DNA of 28,677 nucleotides from a virus, in IMG/VR virus record IMGVR_UViG_3300042892_002063, positions 1 to 28,677 of that record, one strand, 5' to 3'. The translations under genes and the position numbers were made by a program. Shown here piece by piece: positions 14,686 to 21,315 of the stretch (positions are counted from its first letter, which is position 1; each line of letters starts with the position of its first letter). The notes below the pieces were generated by a model. It worked only from the letters and a program-made list of their open reading frames with translations, was not told the DNA's origin and ran no database searches.

Positions 14686-15135
14686 TTAGTAAGATTCTAA
14701 TTGTAATTCTTTTTCATTGTACTGCCGTTTAAATTTCAATGTTTCATTGACTAGTTTGATATTTACTACCTCTCCGTCAATCATATTAAGGATATATTTT
14801 CCCTGATCAAAACAGGCTAAATTATAGTCGTACCCTGTTTTAGGATCTTCGTACTGCTTGAACTCTATTATGGTGTTTGTTCTGTGTGTGGTCAGTGCTA
14901 CAGTATAAACTATTCCTAGACATTTTGCAACATCACAATACACATTTTCATAAATTAATGTCCAAGGGTCCGGCCAGGTTGCTGGTGCCGCAGAGTCCAG
15001 ACAATAAGGAACAAAAGGTGCCCCGGCCCAAAATTCTGCAGTTTGGGACAAGGCGTATTCTAATGGCAACGACTCTATAAAAGTTCGAAATTCACGCCAG
15101 GACCTCAGTCGGTCTTCTGGCCTTTGTTGAAACAT
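14686..15135 (-). CDS. Conserved phage protein of unknown function
   Basis: 149 aa. The N-terminus R-P-E-D-R-L-R-S-W-R-E-F-R and the stretches E-F-W-A-G-A-P-F-V-P-Y-C-L-D and W-P-D-P-W-T-L-I-Y-E-N are strongly patterned and look like a conserved T4-like phage family, but I cannot name a function. Y-C-D-V-A-K-C-L-G-I-V-Y-T followed by T-T-H could suggest a transglutaminase-like Cys/His arrangement; this is weak. No ribosome site precedes the ATG; the tail spike stop is 6 nt upstream, so coupling is likely. It may be a spike partner or chaperone by position. Confidence 0.65.
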   Translation of the reverse strand: MFQQRPEDRLRSWREFRTFIESLPLEYALSQTAEFWAGAPFVPYCLDSAAPATWPDPWTLIYENVYCDVAKCLGIVYTVALTTHRTNTIIEFKQYEDPKTGYDYNLACFDQGKYILNMIDGEVVNIKLVNETLKFKRQYNEKELQLESY

Positions 15136-15141
15136 TGGGTT

Positions 15142-16272
15142 TTAAATAAATTGTTTAATATTATACTTCAAGGTACTGGTACCAGACACACTACAGATCA
15201 TGGCGCCATTGCTTCTTACCCACAAGTTGGCACCCAGGCTCGTGGATGGTTCACTGAACTCATCGTCAAACTGTGCCACTCCGGTGCTGCGATTGTATTT
15301 TATAGAACCAATTCTATAATTGGTGCCTGTGGCGATTTCGTAATCAATTCGTCCAGCACCATTGGCCAGAGTGGTAACAGAGTTTGTGCCAGCAGACAGT
15401 GGCACCCGCACAGTATCAAAATGATTGCTGCGAGACACCAATCCAGAAACTGCGTCGGCAATGTTGACAGGTGCGGTAGCGGATCCACGCAAGGTACTGC
15501 TGGATACTTCAACATTGGCTGAGGATCCAGTCACATTTAAATTGTAGTTACCACCAGAAAAATTCACGCTATCAAATACCACATTGGTTGCTGAAACCAA
15601 CAAGGCAGCTGGCACACTGTTGGATGTGGTGGTCATCGACAAATCTCTGACTGTGATGTTACCGGGCAAGGTAGCTCCGCCGGCGCCTAGATCACCGGCA
15701 ATTTGAAACAAACTGTCGCAGGTTTGAATCACTCCCACATTGCTGGAGATAATGCTGTTGTTTTTTCCATCACCTACCAGGGTGCAATTTGGTGGTATGA
15801 CAATGTTGCTGATAATTCTATAGGTGCCAGCCGGAAACTTGATTGTTCTACGAACTGAACTGTAAGAACTGTTCAACGAACTCACATAAATTTGTCTGAC
15901 AGCACGATTTATGGCGGCTGTGTCATCTGTGGCACCATCTCCTACCGCACCAAAGTGTTTGACACTTACTGTTTCGTCCAGTACCTGTTGTAAGGTACGT
16001 TGTATTGGATTGTTTGCATCTATACCAGTGACACTGGTATAACCAGTCTGAGTACCTTTGAATATATAACTAGAAATTAAATCAATGAAATTGGTGTACT
16101 CGGTCAGTATTTCTGTTACACCTTCGGTAGGAGCACCTTCTTCCAGGGTGCCGTTGCCGATGTAGAGTTTACGCTCATCAATACTCCAGCCCAGTTCAGC
16201 ACTGGCCAGGTTGGGTAGATCTTGCTGTAGTCCTCTACGATGCTGAATTCTACTGATTTGAACAATTGCCAT
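15142..16272 (-). CDS. Tail spike with MTD-like N-terminus and pectate-lyase-type beta-helix
   Basis: 376 aa. Residues 1-45 (I-Q-H-R-R-G then L-A-S-A-E-L-G-W-S-I-D and K-L-Y-I-G-N-G) match the small N-terminal domain of phage tropism-determinant and fibre proteins that attaches to the tail. From about 104, V-K-H-F-G-A-V-G-D-G-A-T-D-D-T-A-A-I-N is the classic opening of Pectate_lyase_3 beta-helix spikes, followed by G-T-Y-R-I and regular strand-turn repeats to about 300. Such spikes bind or cut capsule or LPS. No clear catalytic Asp/Glu pair is evident. A late-like box ACTAAATA lies 25 nt upstream. Confidence 0.85.
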   Translation of the reverse strand: MAIVQISRIQHRRGLQQDLPNLASAELGWSIDERKLYIGNGTLEEGAPTEGVTEILTEYTNFIDLISSYIFKGTQTGYTSVTGIDANNPIQRTLQQVLDETVSVKHFGAVGDGATDDTAAINRAVRQIYVSSLNSSYSSVRRTIKFPAGTYRIISNIVIPPNCTLVGDGKNNSIISSNVGVIQTCDSLFQIAGDLGAGGATLPGNITVRDLSMTTTSNSVPAALLVSATNVVFDSVNFSGGNYNLNVTGSSANVEVSSSTLRGSATAPVNIADAVSGLVSRSNHFDTVRVPLSAGTNSVTTLANGAGRIDYEIATGTNYRIGSIKYNRSTGVAQFDDEFSEPSTSLGANLWVRSNGAMICSVSGTSTLKYNIKQFI

Positions 16273-16296
16273 TTACATTAATCCTGAAATATAATG

Positions 16297-16304
16297 TATT
16301 TAGT
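16297..16304 (-). promoter_or_regulatory. T4 late-like promoter (ACTAAATA) for the tail spike
   Basis: On the minus strand ACTAAATA followed by C lies 25 nt before the spike ATG and overlaps the stop codon of the nuclease gene. It matches 6 of 8 positions of TATAAATA, including the core TAAATA. Confidence 0.5.
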
Positions 16305-16998
16305 TTGCGAGATAATACTGTTCTACTCGTTTGTTCCATTCCACACAGTAGTGATCAAACTCTGTGCCTTCCAGCACAAATTCCTGATATTCTGGCGTGC
16401 TTTCGGGAGTTTTTGGTTGGGCACACATGAGAATCACGCCTCTATTGATCGTGGTTCCGTGCATGCTGTTGTGTGCTTGTGCATAAGCACAAAGTTGTAA
16501 AAAATAGTCTTCGATCCATTCACGTTTTTTAAGTTTGTTGGTTTGTTTGAAATCCATGATCGCTGGCACACCCGAGTGTATGCCCACACAGTCTGTGGTG
16601 CCAGCATATAACCCACTATAATACACAGGCACTTCCACACCCCAGAATTCGTTGACTTTGCCCAGACCCCGGAGTATGACTTCGGCAGCCATGTACCACG
16701 AAGGTTGAGCATAGGGGTTGCTGGGCAGATCTTTCATGTCACCAGTTTTGACATAGTGTTCAAGATAACTGTGCATTCTGGTGCCGCGGTTGGCAGCTTC
16801 AGTAGTGATCTGTTTTGCACGTTCTTCGCCCACGGCTTTTTTCCAGTTGTTGAGTGCCTGGATCTTTTCGTAGGGCTTGGTCTTGTCAAGGATCGTGGTA
16901 ACGCTGGGAACATGGCTTCCATCAGGCAAACAATAATGTCGTTTGCCATCCACCGTGGTTCTATCGCACGGCTCATAATTGTATCGTTCAATAATCAT
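16300..16998 (-). CDS. PD-(D/E)XK exonuclease, RecB/Cas4-like
   Basis: 232 aa from ATG 16998, which overlaps the iscA stop as TAATG; ATG 17022 is a less likely start. The fold's motifs are in order: R-G-T-R-M-H with His76, W-G-V-E with Glu122, G-T-T-D with Asp136, I-M-D-F-K-Q with Asp149 and Lys151, and Q-L-C-A-Y with Gln168 and Tyr172. This is the RecB/AddB/Cas4 nuclease core, with a metal-dependent nuclease acting on DNA ends or single strands. The N-terminus I-D/V-D-G-K-R-H-Y and P-S-V-T-T-I-L-D is typical of T4-like phage versions. The CX(n)CxxC cluster that binds 4Fe-4S in Cas4 and AddB is not apparent. Cotranscribed with iscU and iscA. Confidence 0.82.
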   Translation of the reverse strand: MIIERYNYEPCDRTTVDGKRHYCLPDGSHVPSVTTILDKTKPYEKIQALNNWKKAVGEERAKQITTEAANRGTRMHSYLEHYVKTGDMKDLPSNPYAQPSWYMAAEVILRGLGKVNEFWGVEVPVYYSGLYAGTTDCVGIHSGVPAIMDFKQTNKLKKREWIEDYFLQLCAYAQAHNSMHGTTINRGVILMCAQPKTPESTPEYQEFVLEGTEFDHYCVEWNKRVEQYYLAN

Positions 16999-17324
16999 TA
17001 GACTCGGAAACTTTCTCCGCAACCACAGCGATCTTTCTCGGCCTGATTGCGAAATTCAAAACCTTCATTGAGACCTTGACGCACATAATCTATTTCCAGG
17101 TCTTTGAAATAGGGTAGATCTTTTTCACTGATGTAAATACAAAAAGTTTCAAACAAGGTTGTGTGACCTGGATCGAGATTGGTCACACTGTCGAGATATT
17201 CTAGAGTGTAAGCTAGACCTGAACAGCCGGTGGTGCGTACACCTATGTGTATGCCTCGGCCGCGACCACGCTGTCTTATGTTTTGTTCTATGCGTTGTTG
17301 TGCCGCTGGAGTAACCGTGATCAT
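16998..17324 (-). CDS. iscA: A-type iron-sulfur carrier protein (IscA family)
   Basis: 108 aa, full length. It accepts iron-sulfur clusters from the scaffold and passes them to target enzymes. The three cluster-binding cysteines are present: Cys34 in T-T-G-C-S-G-L-A-Y and Cys100/Cys102 in the C-terminal C-G-C-G-E-S-F. The stretch V-R-Q-G-L-N-E-G-F-E-F also fits IscA. I prefer IscA to ErpA or SufA because of overall resemblance and because iscU is adjacent. The start overlaps the iscU stop as ATGA. The residues after about 45 are more divergent than in bacterial IscA, so it is not a recent host copy. Confidence 0.93.
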   Translation of the reverse strand: MITVTPAAQQRIEQNIRQRGRGRGIHIGVRTTGCSGLAYTLEYLDSVTNLDPGHTTLFETFCIYISEKDLPYFKDLEIDYVRQGLNEGFEFRNQAEKDRCGCGESFRV

Positions 17325-17701
17325 TCTGGATGTTTCTTACGGTAGTCTTCTATAGCTGCCTTAATAGCGTCTTCCGCAAGGATACTACAATGGATCTTAA
17401 CCGGCGGGAGTGCGAGTTCCTCTGCAATTTGAGTGTTCTTAATTGTTGCAGCCTGGTCCAACGTTTTACCCTTGACCCACTCCGTAACGAGACTACTACT
17501 CGCAATCGCCGACCCGCACCCGTATGTTTTAAATTTTGCATCTTGTATTATTCCATCTTTGACCATTATCTGTAGTTTCATCACGTCGCCACAGGCAGGA
17601 GCACCTACCATGCCGGTGCCTACATTGATATCTCCGGTGTCCATCTTGCCCACGTTACGTGGATTCTCATAATGATCAATTACTTTTTCTGAATATGCCA
17701 T
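17321..17701 (-). CDS. iscU: Iron-sulfur cluster assembly scaffold protein IscU
   Basis: 126 aa, full length and very close to bacterial IscU. It builds 2Fe-2S and 4Fe-4S clusters with sulfur from IscS. All key residues are intact: Cys37 and Asp39 in A-P-A-C-G-D-V, Cys62 in Y-G-C-G-S-A, and His104-Cys105 in K-I-H-C-S-I. The chaperone-recognition motif L-P-P-V-K (98-102) is kept, so it should work with host HscA/HscB. No IscS, Fdx or chaperone gene is present here, so it must plug into the host pathway. It is first after a consensus sigma70 promoter, with AAGGAG before the ATG. G-K-T-L-D-Q and A-L-P-P resemble betaproteobacterial IscU (from memory). Confidence 0.96.
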   Translation of the reverse strand: MAYSEKVIDHYENPRNVGKMDTGDINVGTGMVGAPACGDVMKLQIMVKDGIIQDAKFKTYGCGSAIASSSLVTEWVKGKTLDQAATIKNTQIAEELALPPVKIHCSILAEDAIKAAIEDYRKKHPE

Positions 17702-17719
17702 AGAAATGCTCCTTACGCT

Positions 17720-17748
17720 ATTATAACGTATTTAATTTGGTATGTCAA
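17720..17748 (-). promoter_or_regulatory. Perfect sigma70-type promoter for iscU-iscA-nuclease
   Basis: On the minus strand TTGACA (17743-17748), a 17-nt spacer and TATAAT (17720-17725), all consensus. It sits in the only gap of the region and gives a leader of about 12 nt containing AAGGAG. No IscR-like operator was recognised. Confidence 0.92.
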
Positions 17749-17753
17749 TAAAT

Positions 17754-18179
17754 TTATTTCGAGGCGGCTCGTTTGGCCATGCTGCTTACTACCTTGGCCG
17801 GATCGCCGGGTGCAGCCGTTTCAGCACCAAGTGGATCACTGCTGTCAAGTTCGCTTTCGGGTGGTGCCAAATAAACATATTTGGTTCCAGTCTTTTCGTC
17901 GTCCTTGATGTCTTTGATTAGAGATTTGATAGAATCGTTGTGTTGGTGTGCTGCATCCAAGGCAGCAAAGTTAAATGCTTCGTTACCAGGAATGTTTCTT
18001 ACTGCATTGATTATGGTATCAACCTTGACACGTGGAGTTACTGCATTGCTTTTTTCGGCTTCGTTGCGTAGCCATTCTAGTGTGGTGATCAAAGCAGAAT
18101 CACCACGTGATTCTGCTTCGTCTTCGATTACTTCGTCTACTATTTCAGCGGACTCAAGAATGATCTCGCTTGCACGCAT
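17754..18179 (-). CDS. Head-associated or packaged protein candidate, unknown
   Basis: 141 aa, acidic N-terminus, middle helical, C-terminus rich in Ala, Pro and Ser (L-G-A-E-T-A-A-P-G-D-P). The opening M-R-A-S-E-I-I-L-E-S-A-E resembles the short targeting peptides of T4-like internal head proteins, with I-L-E as a possible prohead-protease cut. It is one base downstream of the next gene and in the same late unit. A head role is inferred from this only. Confidence 0.65.
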   Translation of the reverse strand: MRASEIILESAEIVDEVIEDEAESRGDSALITTLEWLRNEAEKSNAVTPRVKVDTIINAVRNIPGNEAFNFAALDAAHQHNDSIKSLIKDIKDDEKTGTKYVYLAPPESELDSSDPLGAETAAPGDPAKVVSSMAKRAASK

Positions 18180-18180
18180 A

Positions 18181-18876
18181 TCAACGACGCTCGCGGCCTA
18201 GTTCTTCTTCACCGCCTACGGCAGCATCAGTTGCATCAAAACCATCTGCAGGAGCCATATCGGCATCCATGTCGCTGTCCATACCGCCTTCGGGAGGCAT
18301 TGTGCCAGCAAGACCTTGATCAGCACCCATGCCCATGTCCATGGGAGCAGCCACTTGTTCGCCGCTGAGTTGACGAACTGCTGTGTCTGAACTTTCACGT
18401 GCTGTGCTCAAAGCCTGATACAGGTCGGCCAACATTGGGCTGATACCTGTTTTGAATGTTTCTGCTTGTTCGCTGCCGATTTGATCACGGATTGTGTCAA
18501 TCAGGGCAGGTACTTGTTCGTTTTGGATTTTGCTGATTTTTTCCAGCATGTCTTGTACTGAATCCACAATGTCTTTGGCCGCTAGTACTGCTTCGCTACG
18601 ACCCAGTTCACTTTCCATGAGACCTTGTTCGCTGCCTAGCCATTTGTCTAGACCTTCTTTGACCAGCATGAGTTCCATGTACTTGCTGTTCTTTTCGGCA
18701 GTGTGGGCACCAAAAGATTTTTTAATCTGTGTGATGTTTTCACCCAGAGCCTTGGTCAGGCGCTGAGCCTTAGCATAGGTCATGTTATCGTAGTCCACGG
18801 TAAAACCAAAGCGGCTTTCCATGACCTTGTTGATCTTTTGTGGTGTTACTTCGGTTCGCATTTCAGAAAGTCTCAT
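18181..18876 (-). CDS. Conserved T4-like head-associated candidate, unknown
   Basis: 231 aa. The N-terminal half has the pattern Y-D-N-M-T-Y-A-K-A-Q-R-L-T-K and K-Y-M-E-L-M-L-V-K-E-G-L with helical heptads, similar to proteins I have seen in other marine T4-like phages with no assigned role. Residues about 175-225 are rich in Met, Asp, Gly and Ala (A-A-P-M-D-M-G-M-G-A-D) and disordered-looking, ending L-G-R-E-R-R. This layout (helical, then acidic flexible tail with a basic end) fits a scaffold or internal head protein. GCTAAATA late box lies 25 nt upstream. No catalytic motif. Confidence 0.65.
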   Translation of the reverse strand: MRLSEMRTEVTPQKINKVMESRFGFTVDYDNMTYAKAQRLTKALGENITQIKKSFGAHTAEKNSKYMELMLVKEGLDKWLGSEQGLMESELGRSEAVLAAKDIVDSVQDMLEKISKIQNEQVPALIDTIRDQIGSEQAETFKTGISPMLADLYQALSTARESSDTAVRQLSGEQVAAPMDMGMGADQGLAGTMPPEGGMDSDMDADMAPADGFDATDAAVGGEEELGRERR

Positions 18877-18882
18877 GATGTA

Positions 18883-19419
18883 TTATTCCCATATCTTGTA
18901 GTATTTAGCAGTCTTGTGCATTTTTAATATTCGATCCCGGGCAAGATTCAGCAGGCCTTCTGCTATTTCTAGTCTAGAAATTCTGGTATCAACTATTATG
19001 TAATCTTTGCGTTGTTTGGCTTTTTCTATACTGTTACGCAAAGACAAGACATCCATATAGTGTTTATTTATTTCTCTATCACAGCATAGTATTTGATCTG
19101 CGGTCCAGTACTGCCGTTTGATGGTGTAAATCGTGTACAGAATTGCTGATATTTTGCTTTCAAATCTGTGTACAAATTCACGGTTGTGATCCAGCACATC
19201 GCAGGTCTTGTTGGGGTTGATGTGAACATGATAAAGCCCAATTCTGTAGCCGTTGTTGACGGGTATGCAGACAGGACTTGGCTGTGTGACACGTAGTTTG
19301 CCCAGTTCCCGTTCGGTCCACTGCTTGATATAATCAGTGGCAACATTGGTTAATTTGCGTATTTGGGAATTCGGGGGTCTAACGGATTTTTTTCTTGTAC
19401 GTGATCTGGCCATTTTCAT
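18883..19419 (-). CDS. Basic phage protein, unknown
   Basis: 178 aa, strongly basic (M-A-R-S-R-T-R-K-K-S-V-R-P-P). The middle contains a short beta region (P-V-N-N-G-Y-R-I-G-L-Y-H-V) and the C-terminal half is helical, Arg/Lys-rich. ATG 19413 is an alternative start. It overlaps the preceding small gene by 41 nt. Resembles unnamed proteins of T4-like phages; nucleic acid or virion association is possible from charge only. Confidence 0.65.
   Translation of the reverse strand: MKMARSRTRKKSVRPPNSQIRKLTNVATDYIKQWTERELGKLRVTQPSPVCIPVNNGYRIGLYHVHINPNKTCDVLDHNREFVHRFESKISAILYTIYTIKRQYWTADQILCCDREINKHYMDVLSLRNSIEKAKQRKDYIIVDTRISRLEIAEGLLNLARDRILKMHKTAKYYKIWE
18902..18909 (-). promoter_or_regulatory. 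T4 late-like promoter (GCTAAATA)
   Basis: GCTAAATA followed by C on the minus strand, 25 nt before the ATG at 18876. It lies inside the end of the upstream gene and matches the TAAATA core. Confidence 0.5.
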
Positions 19420-19588
19420 TACGGCGCAACAGTATGTCCTGCGTCGTTAGTTGATTTGCAATCTCTTGCTCGCGTTCGTTGAGAGCGTTTTTTTGTATCA
19501 CTGACTCATGCTGGAATCTGCCCAGCAGATCAGCCTGTTCATTGGTGATGCCAATTTGTATATTGTTCAGTAGTTCTACTATCTTCAT
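19379..19588 (-). CDS. Small coiled-coil-like protein, unknown
   Basis: 69 aa from ATG 19588 (M-K-I-V-E-L-L-N-N-I-Q), which overlaps the upstream stop as ATGA. A longer frame to 19795 reads through the upstream gene in another frame and is composed of shadow-like His/Arg/Gln sequence, so I rejected that start. The sequence E-Q-A-D-L-L-G-R-F and N-E-R-E-Q-E-I-A-N-Q-L-T is helical and charged, ending Y-K-K-K-I-R. Known-looking in phages but unnamed. Confidence 0.65.
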   Translation of the reverse strand: MKIVELLNNIQIGITNEQADLLGRFQHESVIQKNALNEREQEIANQLTTQDILLRRNENGQITYKKKIR

Positions 19589-19845
19589 CTCATTATCAAG
19601 TGTACCAAGAGTCCAATGACTGCTGTCAGTAGCACACCGCCCACTGTGGTACCAATGGTGATTATGGTTTTGTTGTTGTCGTTGCCCACACCGCGAATTG
19701 TGTCTTTGATTTCTACGATATGGCCTTCCAGTTTGTCCATACGACCGTCTAAGTGATTTAATTTTTCTTCCAAAGCCGAGTACCTTTCCGCACATAATTC
19801 TACGTGTGCCTCAAGACTCTTCTTTTCAATATCAGTGGTGGACAT
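19585..19845 (-). CDS. XhlA/holin-accessory-like coiled-coil membrane protein
   Basis: 86 aa. Residues 10-50 form a coiled coil (A-L-E-E-K-L-N-H-L-D-G-R-M-D-K-L-E) and residues about 61-84 a C-terminal membrane helix (T-I-I-T-I-G-T-T-V-G-G-V-L-L). This order is that of XhlA-type phage membrane proteins, which help holin-endolysin lysis or sit on the inner membrane. Not close to the hydrolase gene at 6911-7492. GAGAAG before the ATG. Role uncertain. Confidence 0.6.
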   Translation of the reverse strand: MSTTDIEKKSLEAHVELCAERYSALEEKLNHLDGRMDKLEGHIVEIKDTIRGVGNDNNKTIITIGTTVGGVLLTAVIGLLVHLIMR

Positions 19846-19934
19846 CTATACTTCTCGCTTTCAGGTAGCGACGCTTTTTGTTGAGCCTGTATGTGCCGTA
19901 ATTGTGAGCCTTAATGGTGCCGTAGCATCTATGT

Positions 19935-19942
19935 TATTTATT
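19935..19942 (-). promoter_or_regulatory. T4 late-like promoter (AATAAATA)
   Basis: AATAAATA on the minus strand, straddling the stop of the gene ending at 19938 and 90 nt before the ATG at 19845. It would give an 80-nt leader for the 19845-18883 genes. Confidence 0.5.
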
Positions 19943-20375
19943 CGATTAGCTGTTGTGTAATGTACATATTTTTAATGGTACCGTGTGGGTAAAAAATAGG
20001 CAACATGAACCGAGCTGTTTCGGTCAAACCGGTGATTATGGGCACTTGTTCTAGGTCTTGCAACAGGCCTGCCAAGGGACGTCCGGGCAAGTCATACACA
20101 CCTTCACGTTCAATGGTCCAGGCCCAGGTCCATACCCGGTGTTCTCCCGAGTAGAGATCGCCAAAATGATACTGAGACAGATCAGCTGATTCTGTGATTT
20201 CTGGACCTTGAATGTTCAGCGGTTGTGTGCGTAGACCAATGCATTGTAATAGTGTTTCCCAGTTACGCTGTTGATTGCGTGCCAGACTGTCGGTATCTTG
20301 GTCTCTGATCACTCCCGTGGCAGTGATGTCCACTAGACTAAATCCACGAAAAATTTGCAATCCGGTTGTTGACAT
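19938..20375 (-). CDS. Phage structural-type protein, unknown
   Basis: 145 aa from ATG 20375 (M-S-T-T-G-L-Q-I-F-R-G-F-S). Conserved-looking stretches are R-N-Q-Q-R-N-W-E-T-L-L-Q, G-L-R-T-Q-P and W-T-W-A-W-T. The opening recalls baseplate proteins of the gp25/gp53 group in T4-like phages, but I cannot confirm identity. A terminator lies just upstream, so the gene depends on a late-like GCTAAATA box only about 9 nt before the ATG, and no Shine-Dalgarno is present. Upstream starts at 20384 (ATG) and 20399 (TTG) fall in the promoter and terminator. Confidence 0.65.
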   Translation of the reverse strand: MSTTGLQIFRGFSLVDITATGVIRDQDTDSLARNQQRNWETLLQCIGLRTQPLNIQGPEITESADLSQYHFGDLYSGEHRVWTWAWTIEREGVYDLPGRPLAGLLQDLEQVPIITGLTETARFMLPIFYPHGTIKNMYITQQLIE

Positions 20376-20383
20376 GATACACA

Positions 20384-20391
20384 TATTTAGC
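20384..20391 (-). promoter_or_regulatory. T4 late-like promoter (GCTAAATA) next to the start codon
   Basis: GCTAAATA on the minus strand, between a terminator (20398-20423) and the ATG at 20375. With the usual late start point a few bases downstream, the mRNA leader would be only a few nucleotides. Confidence 0.5.
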
Positions 20392-20397
20392 GGCCAC

Positions 20398-20423
20398 AAA
20401 AAAAGCGATCATAAAGATCGCTT
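20398..20423 (-). terminator. Rho-independent terminator
   Basis: On the minus strand AAGCGATC/GATCGCTT forms an 8-bp stem with a 5-nt loop, followed by seven T. It ends the single-gene unit 20445-20861. Confidence 0.93.
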
Positions 20424-20444
20424 CTTTGTTGATAGAACTAACTA

Positions 20445-20861
20445 TTAGGCCAGTTTGAAGTTGCCAGAACTAGTCACAGTAACTTGAGCCGTACCACCAT
20501 AAACGTTTCCACGACTGCCAATGTTGCCGGCTGCTCTTAGAATTGTTTGTAGATCTGTGGCACTCATTGCTGAACGTTCTGCCAAGATACTGATCTGTTG
20601 TGCACCACTCGTGCCTGCATCAATCTGATACATGGCGATTTGTGCGTTGCTGTTCAAAGTACGTAGAACTGTTTCAACAGCACCACCGGTGCCCAGTTCA
20701 GCTGCTAAATTTGCTGTACCTGCGATAAATGAAACTTTGTAGCATGTGACTGGTGCACTCAAACCAGTGTTGATGATCACGGCGTTGGCATTGATGCTGC
20801 CAAAATTATCAACGTTTCTTACCTGTTGTGCATCTCCTGCTGTGCGTGTTACTATTGCCAT
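20445..20861 (-). CDS. Small Ala/Thr/Gly-rich late protein, likely virion decoration, unknown
   Basis: 138 aa, low in charge and rich in Ala, Thr, Gly, Val and Asn (M-A-I-V-T-R-T-A-G-D). The middle V-T-C-Y-K-V-S-F-I-A-G-T-A-N and N-A-Q-I-A-M-Y-Q-I-D look beta-rich. AAGGAG is perfectly placed. The gene has its own CATAAATA promoter, a 5' leader hairpin and a terminator, a setup expected of an abundant late protein such as a capsid decoration or minor capsid protein. The leader is nearly the same as that of the neighbour at 20971-21282. Confidence 0.75.
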   Translation of the reverse strand: MAIVTRTAGDAQQVRNVDNFGSINANAVIINTGLSAPVTCYKVSFIAGTANLAAELGTGGAVETVLRTLNSNAQIAMYQIDAGTSGAQQISILAERSAMSATDLQTILRAAGNIGSRGNVYGGTAQVTVTSSGNFKLA

Positions 20862-20882
20862 TTTATTTCTCCTTAATTAAGT

Positions 20883-20895
20883 TGCGTGGACCGCA
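20883..20895 (-). promoter_or_regulatory. 5' leader hairpin TGCG-loop-CGCA
   Basis: On the minus strand TGCG-GTCCA-CGCA, about 7 nt after the late box and upstream of AAGGAG. Conserved in place and in stem with 21303-21315, so likely functional (mRNA stability or translation). Confidence 0.55.
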
Positions 20896-20901
20896 TGCTT
20901 G

Positions 20902-20909
20902 TATTTATG
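20902..20909 (-). promoter_or_regulatory. T4-type late promoter (CATAAATA)
   Basis: CATAAATA followed by C on the minus strand, 41 nt before the ATG at 20861 and just after the upstream terminator. Confidence 0.75.
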
Positions 20910-20920
20910 TCAAACTCAAC

Positions 20921-20946
20921 AAAAAAGCAGGACATTGTCCTGCTTT
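20921..20946 (-). terminator. Rho-independent terminator
   Basis: On the minus strand AAAGCAGGA/TCCTGCTTT stem with a 5-nt loop and a T run (complement of 20921-20926). It ends the gene at 20971-21282. Its symmetry could also stop transcription from the other side. Confidence 0.9.
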
Positions 20947-20970
20947 TGTTTGTTGCCCGGTTAAAATTAA

Positions 20971-21282
20971 TTAACGTGCGGCAAAGTATGCTACGACAGC
21001 AGATGTAACACCTGTCACACCACCAAAATTGGACCCAGCTGCTGGAGCTGGACCTTCTGTGATCATGTGTACTGCATCAGTTGTGCCAGCAACAAATGGC
21101 TCACCAGTGGTCTGGTCGCCAGCAATCGCTAGAACAGATGATGTTAACTGAACAAAAGCAACAACAGCGTCTACTTCTGCTTGTGTTAGATTTGTCTTGC
21201 TAAATGATGTCAATGCAAGTTGACGACCTGCTGCACCAAATGATTTTGTGTTACCGTGTACTTTAGTTACTCCGATTGCCAT
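20971..21282 (-). CDS. Small Ala/Thr/Gly/Val-rich late protein, likely virion decoration, unknown
   Basis: 103 aa, opening M-A-I-G-V-T-K-V-H-G-N-T-K-S-F-G. Low charge, rich in Ala, Val, Thr and Gly, with V-T-G-V-T-S-A-V-V-A-Y-F-A-A-R at the end. Same leader layout as the next gene (late box, hairpin, AAGGAG, M-A-I) and its own terminator. I could not show that the two proteins are homologous beyond the first few residues. Probably an abundant virion protein. Confidence 0.72.
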   Translation of the reverse strand: MAIGVTKVHGNTKSFGAAGRQLALTSFSKTNLTQAEVDAVVAFVQLTSSVLAIAGDQTTGEPFVAGTTDAVHMITEGPAPAAGSNFGGVTGVTSAVVAYFAAR

Positions 21283-21302
21283 GTTAATTCTCCTTAAATA
21301 TG

Positions 21303-21315
21303 TGCGTTGAACGCA
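21303..21315 (-). promoter_or_regulatory. 5' leader hairpin TGCG-loop-CGCA
   Basis: On the minus strand TGCG-TTCAA-CGCA, about 7 nt after the late box. The stem extends by two weaker pairs. Matches the leader at 20883-20895 in stem, loop length and distance. Confidence 0.55.

Noticed and set aside
16300-16998. Cas4 identity for the PD-(D/E)XK nuclease
   Set aside because: The catalytic motifs fit the wider RecB/Cas4 superfamily but the Cas4 cysteine cluster is missing and no cas genes or arrays are nearby.
18216-18398. Minus-strand frame rich in Trp, Met and Leu
   Set aside because: Shadow of the Met/Asp/Gly-rich tail of the 231-aa protein in another frame.
19589-19795. N-terminal extension of the 69-aa gene up to 19795
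   Set aside because: It would lie wholly inside the coiled-coil membrane gene in another frame and reads as Arg/His/Gln-rich nonsense; ATG 19588 has the operon's usual ATGA overlap.
19846-19937. Short basic peptide frame (reads Y-G-T-I-K-A-H-N-Y-G-T-Y-R-L-N-K-K-R-R-Y) in the gap before 19845
   Set aside because: The sequence looks protein-like, but the frame has no ATG, GTG or TTG start and no ribosome site in register. It may be a remnant; it is more safely treated as leader of the 19845 gene.
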